DNA of 5,300 bases from positions 1-5,300 of the forward strand of contig CAKSUE010000072.1 of the NCBI GenBank assembly GCA_934501135.1, given 5' to 3'. Under the pieces are notes generated by a model. The model made no database searches. It saw only the letters and a program-made list of their open reading frames with translations, and was not told the DNA's origin. Source of the DNA: an uncultured Eubacteriales bacterium (GTDB taxonomy: Bacteria > Bacillota > Clostridia > Oscillospirales > Acutalibacteraceae). This document shows, in pieces, positions 1-5,300 of the stretch. A program made the position numbers and the translations under genes. Positions within the stretch are counted from its first letter, which is position 1. The number at the start of each line of letters is the position of its first letter.

Positions 1-87
1 ATTGTTAAAACTAGTGAAAAAGAAAGCCTATATTTAGCTATGGATATTGCTGAAATTTGGCTTTCAAGAGCATTACAAAAAGATTAA
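1..87 (+). CDS. C-terminal end of an unidentified protein (5' end outside window)
   Basis: Frame 1 is open from the first base to a tandem stop (TAA TAA) at 85-90 and gives 28 residues ending in ...EIWLSRALQKD. The segment is rich in Leu, Ile, Ala, Glu and Lys and would form an amphipathic helix, as is common at a protein's C-terminus. It has no recognisable motif, so I do not assign a family. Codon choice (AAA, TTA, GAA, ATT) matches the rest of the window, which supports real coding sequence. No hairpin with a T-run follows the stop before the RNA locus, so its transcript may run into that region. It could also be a chance open frame, since only 87 bases are visible. Confidence 0.55.
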   Translation: MVKTSEKESLYLAMDIAEIWLSRALQKD

Positions 88-116
88 TAAATTATCCTCC
101 GATATGTTAATATTCG

Positions 117-122
117 TATGAT
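117..122 (+). promoter_or_regulatory. candidate -10 element for the structured RNA
   Basis: TATGAT matches the vegetative -10 consensus at five of six positions. It lies so that transcription would begin near 129-131, a few bases before the first helix of the RNA at 135. No good -35 hexamer is present 16-18 bases upstream, where the sequence is around TATCCT, and there is no TGn extension. The promoter call therefore rests on position and the -10 match only. Another sigma factor, or read-through from the upstream gene, is possible. Confidence 0.35.
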
Positions 123-129
123 AAATAAA

Positions 130-347
130 ATATTAAGAGGGGTAGCACAGTTTAAGCTGCGATACTCCAGTTTTTAGTTGATTCACTCGTAGTTATAAAA
201 ACAGATGTATAGGTAAAACACACCTCTTCTGGTCTCGGTGAAAGTACCTGGCATATGGCTGTAGATACATTCCATTTTAAGTATGGATAAAAGTCAAAAT
301 TTAACATTTTTTATAAAAAGGAGTTTACTTTTGTAGGCTTCTTTTTT
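130..347 (+). ncRNA. Structured non-coding RNA of unassigned family with its own terminator
   Basis: No start codon with a ribosome binding site opens a credible frame here, and the G+C content is clearly higher than in the flanking spacers. Helices visible by eye are: P1, AAGAGG 135-140 with CCTCTT 223-228; P2, GTAGC 142-146 with GCTGC 156-160; P3, ATAC 162-165 with GTAT 207-210, continued after a 4x4 internal loop by GTTTTTA 170-176 with TAAAAAC 196-202. Together they form a three-way junction closed by P1. A 3' part follows with a small hairpin (TCCAT 271-275 with ATGGA 283-287) and possible tertiary or alternative pairing (AGGTA 211-215 with TACCT 245-249; CCAG 167-170 with CTGG 229-232). 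An intrinsic terminator ends it. I looked for hallmarks of tmRNA, RNase P, SRP RNA, T-box and common riboswitches and found none. 6S RNA or the raiA-motif RNA of Firmicutes remain possible, but I cannot confirm either. A riboswitch-type leader for the hydrogenase is less likely, because about 145 bases and a separate -10 element lie between the terminator and that gene. Confidence 0.6.
315..347 (+). terminator. Intrinsic terminator of the structured RNA
   Basis: A 14-bp stem is formed by AAAAAGGAG plus TTTAC (315-328) and GTAGG plus CTTCTTTTT (333-346), with a TTTT loop at 329-332 and a few G-U pairs. The descending arm ends in a run of six T (342-347), as expected for a rho-independent terminator. 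It sets the 3' end of the RNA near 347. Confidence 0.8.
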
Positions 348-350
348 ATT

Positions 351-492
351 TGCAATATTCCATAATTAGTTCTTCAGCTTATGTAATAATCTTACTTAAT
401 GTCATTTATCAGTTGCAAGTTATTAATTTTTTTGGGTAAATTATATAATATAAAGAAACAGATATTTACAAAGTAATAAAGGAAGGTATAAC
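351..492 (+). promoter_or_regulatory. Promoter region and ribosome binding site of the hydrogenase gene
   Basis: A perfect TATAAT lies at 444-449. The hexamer 17 bases further upstream is TATTAA (421-426), a poor -35, and the better TTGCAA at 413-418 is too far away, so promoter strength is uncertain. Transcription would start near 456, giving a leader of about 35-40 bases. The ribosome binding site GGAAGG (481-486) is six bases before the ATG at 493. I saw no complete palindrome typical of a redox regulator here. Confidence 0.4.
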
Positions 493-1739
493 ATGATTAC
501 ATTCGAGGATTTATACAAACGACTGGTTAAAGCTTCTGTTAACGGTGAAGAAGAGAACGAACTTGAAAAAATAAGAAAAGAAGATTACGATCCATACCAT
601 TTAGATTGTCTTTTAAACCCACAAAATCATAGTGTTGTTTTAAAGTTTGGCAAGTGTGATTGCCCTGATGGTAAGGAAAACAAATGTAAAATTAAATGTT
701 CTTTTGATGCATTATACAATGATAATGGAAATATAAAAGTTAATAAAGATTCATGCACTGGGTGTTCTTCTTGCATTGACAGTTGCAAAGCAGAAAAATT
801 AAAAGCCAGCAGAGACATACTTCCTGCTCTTAGATCTATTCATGAAAAAAAAGGTCCTGTATATGCATTGATAGCTCCTGCATTTATAGGACAGTTTAGC
901 GAAATGGTTACTCCAGGTAAATTGCGTACAGCTTTTAAAAAATTAGGGTTTGATGGTATGGTCGAAGTTGCATTATTTGCAGATATACTTACTTTAAAAG
1001 AGGCTTTAGAATTCGACAAAAATATCACCCACAAAGGAGATTATCAATTAACCAGTTGTTGTTGCCCTATCTGGATAGCTATGATAAGAAAAATTTATAA
1101 TGAATTGATGCCTCATGTCCCTGGTGCTGTTTCCCCTATGATTGCGTGTGGGCGCACTGTAAAAAAATTGCATCCTGATGCAACCACAATATTTATAGGA
1201 CCATGTATAGCAAAAAAGGCTGAAGCTAGAGAGCCCGATCTCGTTGGTGCTATAGATTATGTTTTAACTTTTCAGGAAATACAAGATGTATTCAACTTTG
1301 CAGGTATAGATCCAATTAAAATGGAGGAAAGCACAAAGGATCATTCGTCACGAAGTGGCAGAATCTATGCAAGAACTGGTGGGGTCAGCGATGCTGTGTG
1401 TTCAACAGTAAAATATATAAATCCGCAAAGAAATATTTCTGTGAAAACCCAGCAGGCAAATGGTGTTCGAGAATGTAAAGCGATGGTCAACTCACTAATA
1501 AATGGAGAAACTGATGCAAATTTCTTTGAAGGTATGGATGTGTCGGTGGATGCGTTGGAGGGCCAAAAGCTATTATAGATAGAGAAAAAGGCAAAAAACA
1601 TGTAGATGAATATGGTGATCAGGCAAAATATAAAACCCCTATTGATAATCCTTATGTCATTGAACTTCTTCACAGATTAGGATTTGATACTATAGATGAT
1701 TTCTTAAAAAATAGCGATATTTTTGTACGACACTTTTAG
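493..1739 (+). pseudogene. [FeFe]-hydrogenase-like protein, interrupted by a one-base frameshift
   Basis: The family uses an H-cluster to reduce protons or oxidise H2 with ferredoxin in the cytoplasm of anaerobes. Residues 55-69 hold a CxC-x7-CxxxC motif and residues 88-98 a CxxCxxCxxxC motif; these are two probable [4Fe-4S] clusters for electron entry. The H-cluster domain follows (about 122-346). The first ligand motif is TSCCCP (187-192), with one more Cys than the usual TSCCP; the second is GPCIAKKAE (236-244). After residue 348 the direct frame runs into 13 unrelated residues and stops at 1578. Moving back one base at 1536 restores the third motif (GCVGGCVGG, the last H-cluster cysteines) and about 67 more residues to TAG 1737-1739, giving a normal-looking protein of about 415 residues. 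The change is equivalent to loss of one G from a GGG run at ATGGGATGT. The direct product would lack the final cluster ligands and should be inactive. It may be a real recent mutation or a sequencing error. The TSCCCP signature suggests a lineage distinct from classical HydA, perhaps the group B type (from memory). ATG 493 has a GGAAGG site six bases upstream. Confidence 0.85.
1536..1739 (+). other. Out-of-frame 3' portion of the hydrogenase gene
   Basis: Read from 1536, the codons give GCVGGCVGGPKAI followed by about 55 residues with no internal stop, ending ...SDIFVRHF at TAG 1737-1739. The Gly/Cys stretch corresponds to the third H-cluster motif of [FeFe] hydrogenases, and the tail keeps ordinary codon usage and composition. 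The absence of any further damage argues that the frameshift is recent, or is an artefact. It has no start codon or ribosome binding site of its own, so it is not an independent gene. Confidence 0.85.
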
Positions 1740-1750
1740 CCTTAATACAG

Positions 1751-1790
1751 AAAAAAGGAGTATCTGACATTAAGTCAAATACTCCTTTTA
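1751..1790. terminator. Bidirectional terminator between hydrogenase and phosphoglucomutase genes
   Basis: AAAAGGAGTAT (1753-1763) pairs perfectly with ATACTCCTTTT (1779-1789). After one C/A mismatch, TGAC (1765-1768) pairs with GTCA (1774-1777) around the loop ATTAA. The A-run at 1751-1756 reads as a T-run on the - strand, and TTTT follows on the + strand. The hairpin can therefore stop both converging genes, whose stop codons are at 1739 (+) and 1796 (-). It starts 12 bases after the end of the restored hydrogenase frame and not near the premature stop at 1578, which supports 1739 as the original gene end. Confidence 0.85.
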
Positions 1791-1795
1791 TAATT

Positions 1796-3517
1796 TTATA
1801 CACCTAAAATTCTTTCCATATCTTTAACGATATTCTCTGTTTTTTCCTCAACCTCTTTAAAATTTTCACCAACGGAGGTTACGTATATCTTTATTTTGGG
1901 TTCTGTGCCAGAAGGTCTTACAATAGCACTCGATCCATCTTCTAATTCGTATGAAATAACATTTGATTTTGGTAAATTGATCGTATTTATAGTACCAGTC
2001 TTTTTATCTATAGATTTAGATTCTATATAATCATTTATTTTGTTTACTTTCATTGAAGATATGCTTATAAGAGGTTCTCTTCTTAGAGATTCCATTATCT
2101 CTTGCATCTTTTCCATACCTGCAGAACCCTCAAAATTATAGCTAAGCGTTGTATTTTTATAGAATCCATACTTTTCGTATAATTCATTAATGACATCTGA
2201 AAGCGTTTTCCCCTGCTTTCTGTAATATTCAGCCATTTCACAAATCATCATAGAAGCAACTACCGCATCTTTATCTCTTACGTAAGTACCAATAAGATAT
2301 CCATAACTTTCTTCGAAACCAAAAACAAATCTGTCCTCTTCGCCTTTTTTCTCAAGATTTAATATCTGTTCACCAATATATTTAAACCCAGTTAGAACAT
2401 CTCTTAGCTCACATCCATACGCATTTGCAATAACATCAACCATCTTACTTGAAACAATAGTTTTAACTGCCACAGGATTATTAGGAAGTATATTTAAAGA
2501 TTTTCTGCTTGATAAAATATAGTTAAGTAGTATAATTCCAACTTCATTTCCACTTAATAGTCTATAAGAATTATTTTCTTTCACAGCAATACCAACTCTA
2601 TCACTATCTGGATCTGTTGCTAAAACTAAATCTGCATCTACATCCTTTGCTAAATCTAATGCCAGAGATAATGCCTCCTTAAACTCAGGGTTCGGATAAG
2701 TACAAGTTGGAAAATTACCATCTGGATATTCTTGCTCCTTAACTACTCTGACATTTTTTATACCAATATTGTCTAAGACTTTCCTAACAAGCTTATTTCC
2801 TGCGCCATTTAGTGGAGTGTATACTACCTTCAGCTCAGATCCCTTGCATACATCCTTATTTATGCTTTGTGATATAACATTATCTAAATAACTCTTATAA
2901 AGATCTTCATCTATATATACAATTTTTCCGTTTTGTAGCCCCTCATCAAAATTAATGGTTTTAACATCGGAAAAAATATCTACTTTCTGAATGTTATCAT
3001 AAACACTGTTTGCTGTATTATCAGTCATCTGACATCCATCAGCACCATAACATTTATATCCATTATATTTTGCAGGATTATGGCTTGCAGTAATCATTAT
3101 ACCAGCTTTGCAATTTAAGTTTCTTACTGAGAAAGATAAAACAGGTGTTGGCTGTAACTCTTTGGTAATATATGCCTTTATCCCATTTGCAGCAAGAACA
3201 CATGCTGCCTCTTTTGCAAATAAGTCTGACTTATTTCTTGAATCGTACGCTATTGCAACACTAGGCTCTTTATGATTCTCATTTAAATAATCCGCTAAAC
3301 CTTGTGTAGTTTTTCTAACAGTATATATATTCATTCGATTTGTACCAGCACCAATAATTCCTCTTAATCCTGCGGTACCAAACTCTAAATCTTTATAAAA
3401 TCTTTCATAAATCTCACTATCATCATTATAAATATTCTTTAATTCAGATAGAATATCAGCATCTTTAACACTCTGAACCCAAAGGTTATATAATTCATTA
3501 TACGACAAGTAAATCAT
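1796..3517 (-). CDS. Phosphoglucomutase/phosphomannomutase (alpha-D-phosphohexomutase)
   Basis: Interconverts hexose 1-phosphate and 6-phosphate (glucose or mannose) in the cytoplasm, linking glycolysis to nucleotide-sugar, envelope and storage-polymer synthesis. Numbering from the ATG at 3517, all four family signatures are intact: FGTAGLRG near 46-53; the active-site phosphoserine loop TASHNP (143-148, Ser145); the metal-binding loop DPDSDR (302-307); the sugar-specificity loop FGFEESYG (399-406), preceded by GFKYIG (377-382); and the phosphate-binding loop RPSGTEPKIK (534-543). The length, 573 residues (570 from TTG), fits the larger PgcA-type enzymes of Firmicutes rather than the roughly 450-residue GlmM/ManB type, so glucose 1-phosphate is the likely main substrate. 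The start is uncertain: GGAAGG directly abuts the ATG at 3517, which is too close for initiation, but lies nine bases before an in-frame TTG at 3508-3506, so TTG may be the true start. It stands alone as a transcription unit, convergent with the hydrogenase gene and divergent from spoVT. I leave the symbol empty because pgm, pgcA and pgmB usage varies. Confidence 0.95.
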   Translation of the reverse strand: MIYLSYNELYNLWVQSVKDADILSELKNIYNDDSEIYERFYKDLEFGTAGLRGIIGAGTNRMNIYTVRKTTQGLADYLNENHKEPSVAIAYDSRNKSDLFAKEAACVLAANGIKAYITKELQPTPVLSFSVRNLNCKAGIMITASHNPAKYNGYKCYGADGCQMTDNTANSVYDNIQKVDIFSDVKTINFDEGLQNGKIVYIDEDLYKSYLDNVISQSINKDVCKGSELKVVYTPLNGAGNKLVRKVLDNIGIKNVRVVKEQEYPDGNFPTCTYPNPEFKEALSLALDLAKDVDADLVLATDPDSDRVGIAVKENNSYRLLSGNEVGIILLNYILSSRKSLNILPNNPVAVKTIVSSKMVDVIANAYGCELRDVLTGFKYIGEQILNLEKKGEEDRFVFGFEESYGYLIGTYVRDKDAVVASMMICEMAEYYRKQGKTLSDVINELYEKYGFYKNTTLSYNFEGSAGMEKMQEIMESLRREPLISISSMKVNKINDYIESKSIDKKTGTINTINLPKSNVISYELEDGSSAIVRPSGTEPKIKIYVTSVGENFKEVEEKTENIVKDMERILGV

Positions 3518-3545
3518 CCTTCCAGATTACATTAATAATAATTTT

Positions 3546-3574
3546 AGTTTACCATATTTATACTGCGTTTTCAA
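3546..3574 (-). promoter_or_regulatory. Candidate vegetative promoter of the phosphoglucomutase gene
   Basis: On the - strand, TTGAAA (3574-3569) matches the -35 consensus at five of six positions. After a 17-base spacer comes TAAACT (3551-3546), a four-of-six -10 match. Transcription would start near 3539, about 20-30 bases before the coding start. Spacing is ideal, but in DNA this AT-rich such matches are common. Confidence 0.4.
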
Positions 3575-3832
3575 TTATAACTAAAATACCATTTATTATA
3601 AAATAACTGATACTTAGATACAATATGACTTTTTAATATAAAATTACAAACATTTATACAAATATAACACATAGATTATTGTTCCAATTAAATTTTTTAA
3701 TATTATAACTTAAAAATTGTATAAATTAATAGTGAAAACAAATAATAATTTTGGAAAAGAAACAAATAAAATTCAGGTTAAATAATAAACCTAAATCTAA
3801 ACAAAGATTAACTACAAATTTCTATTAAATAT

Positions 3833-3854
3833 CCATTCTAAATTTTAAGAATGG
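3833..3854. repeat. Inverted repeat upstream of spoVT
   Basis: CCATTCT (3833-3839) and AGAATGG (3848-3854) are perfect 7-bp arms around an 8-base AT centre in which two more pairs can form. It sits about 60 bases before the spoVT start and is not followed by a T-run, so it does not look like a terminator. It could be an operator or a leader hairpin. It contains the only GC-bearing palindrome in this AT-rich spacer. Confidence 0.5.
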
Positions 3855-3914
3855 CAATAAGCCTTTTGGTCAGAAATACACAAGACAATTAAAATTATTG
3901 TAAAGGATGATAAT

Positions 3915-4460
3915 ATGAAAGCCACTGGAATTGTTAGAAGAATTGACGACTTAGGTCGTGTTGTTATACCAAAAGAAATTAGAAGAACATTAAGAATCCG
4001 TGAAGGAGACCCCCTTGAAATTTACACCGATACCGATGGAGAAGTTATATTTAAAAAATATTCACCTATAGGTGAAATGTCACAGTTTGCATCGGAATAT
4101 GCTGATGTTCTTGCTAGAGTTTCAACTCTTCCAACCTTAATATGTGATAGAGACCACATAGTAGCAGTTGCGGGTGTATCTAAAAAGGAATTTATGGAAC
4201 GAAGAATTACACCTACCCTAGAAGATATTATGGAAGAACGAAGAAGCTTTGTAACTAGCAAAGAAAATAGAAATTATTTATATCCAATTGAAGGTATAGA
4301 AAGACCCGCAGTAATCGCTTATCCAATTATTGCTTCTGGAGATGTAACAGGTGCTGTAATTATGTTATCAGATAGTTCATCTAACTCCTTCCCAACTGAT
4401 ACAGAAGTTAAATTAGCACAAACAGCTGCAGCATTTCTTGGTAAACAAATGGAAGAATAG
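3915..4460 (+). CDS. spoVT: Stage V sporulation protein T, AbrB-family transcriptional regulator
   Basis: SpoVT is a DNA-binding regulator made in the developing forespore, where in Bacillus it tunes SigG-dependent genes for spore coat, cortex, resistance and germination. The first 50 residues form the swapped-hairpin AbrB/SpoVT DNA-binding domain. They begin MKATGIVRRIDDLGRVVIPK and continue with EIRRTLRI (21-28) and GDPLEIYTD (31-39), which are the family hallmarks. Residues about 56-178 form the C-terminal GAF-like domain (TLPTLICDRDHIVAVAG 71-87; AVIAYPII 132-139; GAVIMLSD 146-153), thought to sense a small ligand and hold the tetramer together. The length, 181 residues, is close to the roughly 178 of the B. 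subtilis protein, so it is complete. The start is clear: AAAGG at 3902-3906 lies 8 bases before the ATG. It is a single-gene unit ending in a strong hairpin. Shorter AbrB/Abh proteins lack the GAF domain, which excludes them. Confidence 0.96.
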   Translation: MKATGIVRRIDDLGRVVIPKEIRRTLRIREGDPLEIYTDTDGEVIFKKYSPIGEMSQFASEYADVLARVSTLPTLICDRDHIVAVAGVSKKEFMERRITPTLEDIMEERRSFVTSKENRNYLYPIEGIERPAVIAYPIIASGDVTGAVIMLSDSSSNSFPTDTEVKLAQTAAAFLGKQMEE

Positions 4461-4466
4461 TTTATA

Positions 4467-4520
4467 TAATAAAAAGCAGTGACTACTTAAAATAAAAATT
4501 ATAGTCACTGCCTTTTATTA
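4467..4520. terminator. Bidirectional terminator after spoVT
   Basis: TAATAAAA (4467-4474) pairs with TTTTATTA (4513-4520), and GCAGTGACTA (4476-4485) pairs with TAGTCACTGC (4502-4511), with one A/C mismatch between the two blocks. That gives 18 base pairs around a 16-base AT loop. T-rich flanks exist on both strands. It begins 6 bases after the spoVT stop and also lies downstream of the - strand small gene that ends at 4564, so it can serve both. Confidence 0.88.
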
Positions 4521-4563
4521 TTACCTTTTTGTATAAACATTTATATAATGAAATATTTTATTA

Positions 4564-4686
4564 TTAGTAAATCGAGATAGCAGCTAAAATCACTCCGCCT
4601 AACATTAGTAGTGCACATACACATGCAACTATTCTAATAAATATACTTCTTTTAGGAAAAGTTGGCTTATATTTATTTTTGGACAT
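4564..4686 (-). CDS. Small single-span membrane protein, 40 residues, function unknown
   Basis: An open frame on the - strand runs from ATG (4686-4684) to TAA (4566-4564), with AGGAG (4701-4697) 10 bases upstream in an A-rich context. The product starts MSKNKYKPTFPKRS, with six Lys/Arg among its first 13 residues. A hydrophobic segment follows from about residue 15 to the end (IFIRIVACVCALLMLGG..., ending AAISIY), including two Cys (22 and 24). That layout is typical of a one-helix membrane protein with a cytoplasmic N-terminus. It resembles in style the tiny membrane proteins common in Firmicutes (for example the DUF4044 or Prli42 types), but I cannot assign it to one. It lies 68 bases downstream of the ABC ATPase gene on the same strand, with no clear terminator between, so co-transcription is possible. 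The supporting signs are the ribosome binding site, the charge pattern and the position just before a terminator. Confidence 0.7.
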   Translation of the reverse strand: MSKNKYKPTFPKRSIFIRIVACVCALLMLGGVILAAISIY

Positions 4687-4754
4687 TGTAACACATCTCC
4701 TTTTTTTCTCAATCAAAACAATAACACAGTTCCCCATGTTAACAAAAAACTTTA

Positions 4755-5300
4755 CTATAAATTTATTTTTCTGGGCTCTACTTTCTCTCTATAAAAACTA
4801 ATAAAATCTTTATTTCCTATTCTTTTATCAAAACTTAAATCTATATCTATAACATTATTTATCTTTAAAGGCGGGCCAGAAAATACATAAATTAAGTCCG
4901 ATAGCATTAAAGCCTCATATATACTATGAGTTATTAAAATAATTAATTTATCTTCCTGTTTTTCTTTTATTAATTTTATTATACTATCTTTTATATCTGA
5001 ATCTAACCCCTTTAACGGCTCATCCATTATAAGAATGTTTGATTTATATACAAGTGCCCGTGCTATTGATACTCTTCTACGCATCCCCCCACTTAGTTCA
5101 TTCGGTTTCTTATCTTTAAACTCTAGTAAATTAACACACCTTAGTATATCCCTTGCAATACTTAATTTATTCTCACCTGATATAACAGCTGTTACATTCT
5201 GTTCTGCTGTTATCCATGGTATTAATCTATCTTCCTGAAAAACAAAAGATATATCCTTTTCATTTACTCCTATTACTTTTCCACTGTCTGGATTTATTAA
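4755..5300 (-). CDS. ABC transporter ATP-binding protein, nitrate/sulfonate/taurine type (N-terminus outside window)
   Basis: Drives import of a small solute by ATP hydrolysis on the inner face of the membrane, with a permease and a binding protein expected beyond the right edge. The last 181 residues are visible. Numbering from the window edge: Q-loop FVFQED (19-24), followed by RLIPWITAEQNV, close to the LLPWLT..NV pattern of the SsuB/TauB/NrtD branch; ABC signature LSGGM (69-73) followed by RRRVSIARAL; Walker B ILIMDEP (89-95); D-loop GLD (98-100); and the H-loop histidine in ITHS (His125). All are intact. The Walker A loop would lie upstream, outside the window. The C-terminus is short with no extra regulatory domain, typical of this branch. 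The stop is TAG at 4757-4755. The substrate cannot be read from the ATPase; sulfonates, nitrate and thiamine precursors are all used by relatives. Confidence 0.92.
   Translation of the reverse strand, partial: LINPDSGKVIGVNEKDISFVFQEDRLIPWITAEQNVTAVISGENKLSIARDILRCVNLLEFKDKKPNELSGGMRRRVSIARALVYKSNILIMDEPLKGLDSDIKDSIIKLIKEKQEDKLIILITHSIYEALMLSDLIYVFSGPPLKINNVIDIDLSFDKRIGNKDFISFYREKVEPRKINL

Larger units (their letters stand above)
3518..3914. other. Very AT-rich divergent intergenic region
   Basis: Nearly 400 bases separate the divergent mutase and spoVT genes. All six frames are broken by frequent stops, and I see no small gene with a ribosome binding site. The content is mostly A/T tracts. 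Notable parts are the candidate mutase promoter (3546-3574), a weak 5-bp inverted repeat (AGGTT 3775-3779 with AACCT 3788-3792) and a stronger inverted repeat (3833-3854). spoVT is normally transcribed by the forespore sigma factor SigG. I could not find a convincing SigG-type promoter by eye; GCAATA (3854-3859) followed by CACAAGA is only a poor match. Confidence 0.6.

Noticed and set aside
130..347. Riboswitch controlling the hydrogenase gene
   Set aside because: The terminator ends 145 bases before the gene, a separate TATAAT lies in between, and no known aptamer core was recognised. A free-standing RNA fits better, although attenuation is not excluded.
627..1034. Two - strand open frames inside the hydrogenase gene
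   Set aside because: They are antisense to a clearly coding frame with conserved Cys motifs, have no ribosome binding sites, and show no protein motif. They are shadows.
1531..1545. Programmed -1 ribosomal frameshifting to make full-length hydrogenase
   Set aside because: The shift needed is -1, but the local codons (GGT ATG GAT) contain no slippery heptamer of the X XXY YYZ kind. I also saw no obvious stimulatory hairpin or pseudoknot just downstream. A mutation or sequencing error is simpler.
3518..3914. Replication origin or AT-rich mobile element end
   Set aside because: No DnaA-box cluster, iterons, terminal inverted repeats, target-site duplication or transposase remnants are visible. 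It looks like an ordinary AT-rich divergent promoter region.
4720..4743. Weak hairpin TAACA/TGTTA between the ABC ATPase and the small membrane gene
   Set aside because: It has only five AT-rich pairs around a 9-base loop and no following T-run on the - strand, so I do not call a terminator there.
4735..4750. Possible Rex redox-repressor site (TGTTAACAAA)
   Set aside because: Only a short palindrome around GTTAAC is present. The usual Rex operator has two such halves separated by a spacer, and the position, just inside the end of a spacer between two - strand genes, is not persuasive.
5035..5238. + strand open frame inside the ABC ATPase gene
   Set aside because: It is antisense to the signature, Q-loop and Walker B motifs of the ATPase and has no supporting start signal.

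Overview
The window looks like chromosomal DNA from a low-GC, anaerobic, spore-forming member of the Clostridia (probably Clostridium or a close relative). The reasons are the very high A+T content, the A/T-ending codons, strong purine-rich ribosome binding sites, a spoVT sporulation regulator, and a monomeric-type [FeFe]-hydrogenase-like gene. I cannot assign a species from the sequence alone.

Layout from left to right. Positions 1-87 hold the last 28 codons of an unidentified + strand gene. Positions about 117-347 hold a probable free-standing structured RNA: a -10-like element, a helix-closed three-way junction, a less certain 3' domain, and a 14-bp U-rich intrinsic terminator. It does not match any family I can name with confidence. 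Positions 493-1739 encode an [FeFe] hydrogenase with two N-terminal [4Fe-4S] motifs and an H-cluster domain. A one-base deletion near 1536 shifts the frame just before the last cysteine-ligand motif, so the direct reading stops early at 1578, while the rest of the domain is intact in another frame up to 1739. A bidirectional terminator (1751-1790) separates it from a convergent, complete phosphoglucomutase/phosphomannomutase gene on the - strand (1796-3517, probably starting at a TTG at 3508).

Positions 3518-3914 are an extremely AT-rich divergent intergenic region with a candidate promoter for the mutase on one side and an inverted repeat upstream of spoVT on the other. spoVT (3915-4460, +) is complete and ends in a long bidirectional hairpin (4467-4520). 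Converging on it from the right are two - strand genes: a 40-residue single-span membrane protein (4564-4686) and the C-terminal 181 residues of a nitrate/sulfonate/taurine-type ABC transporter ATPase (4755-5300), whose start lies beyond the window.

The genes do not form one pathway. They are separate transcription units delimited by strong hairpins: hydrogen/redox metabolism, sugar-phosphate interconversion, sporulation control, and a transporter with a small membrane protein. No mobile element, CRISPR array, tRNA or rRNA was seen. The items most worth a second look are the structured RNA and the frameshifted hydrogenase.
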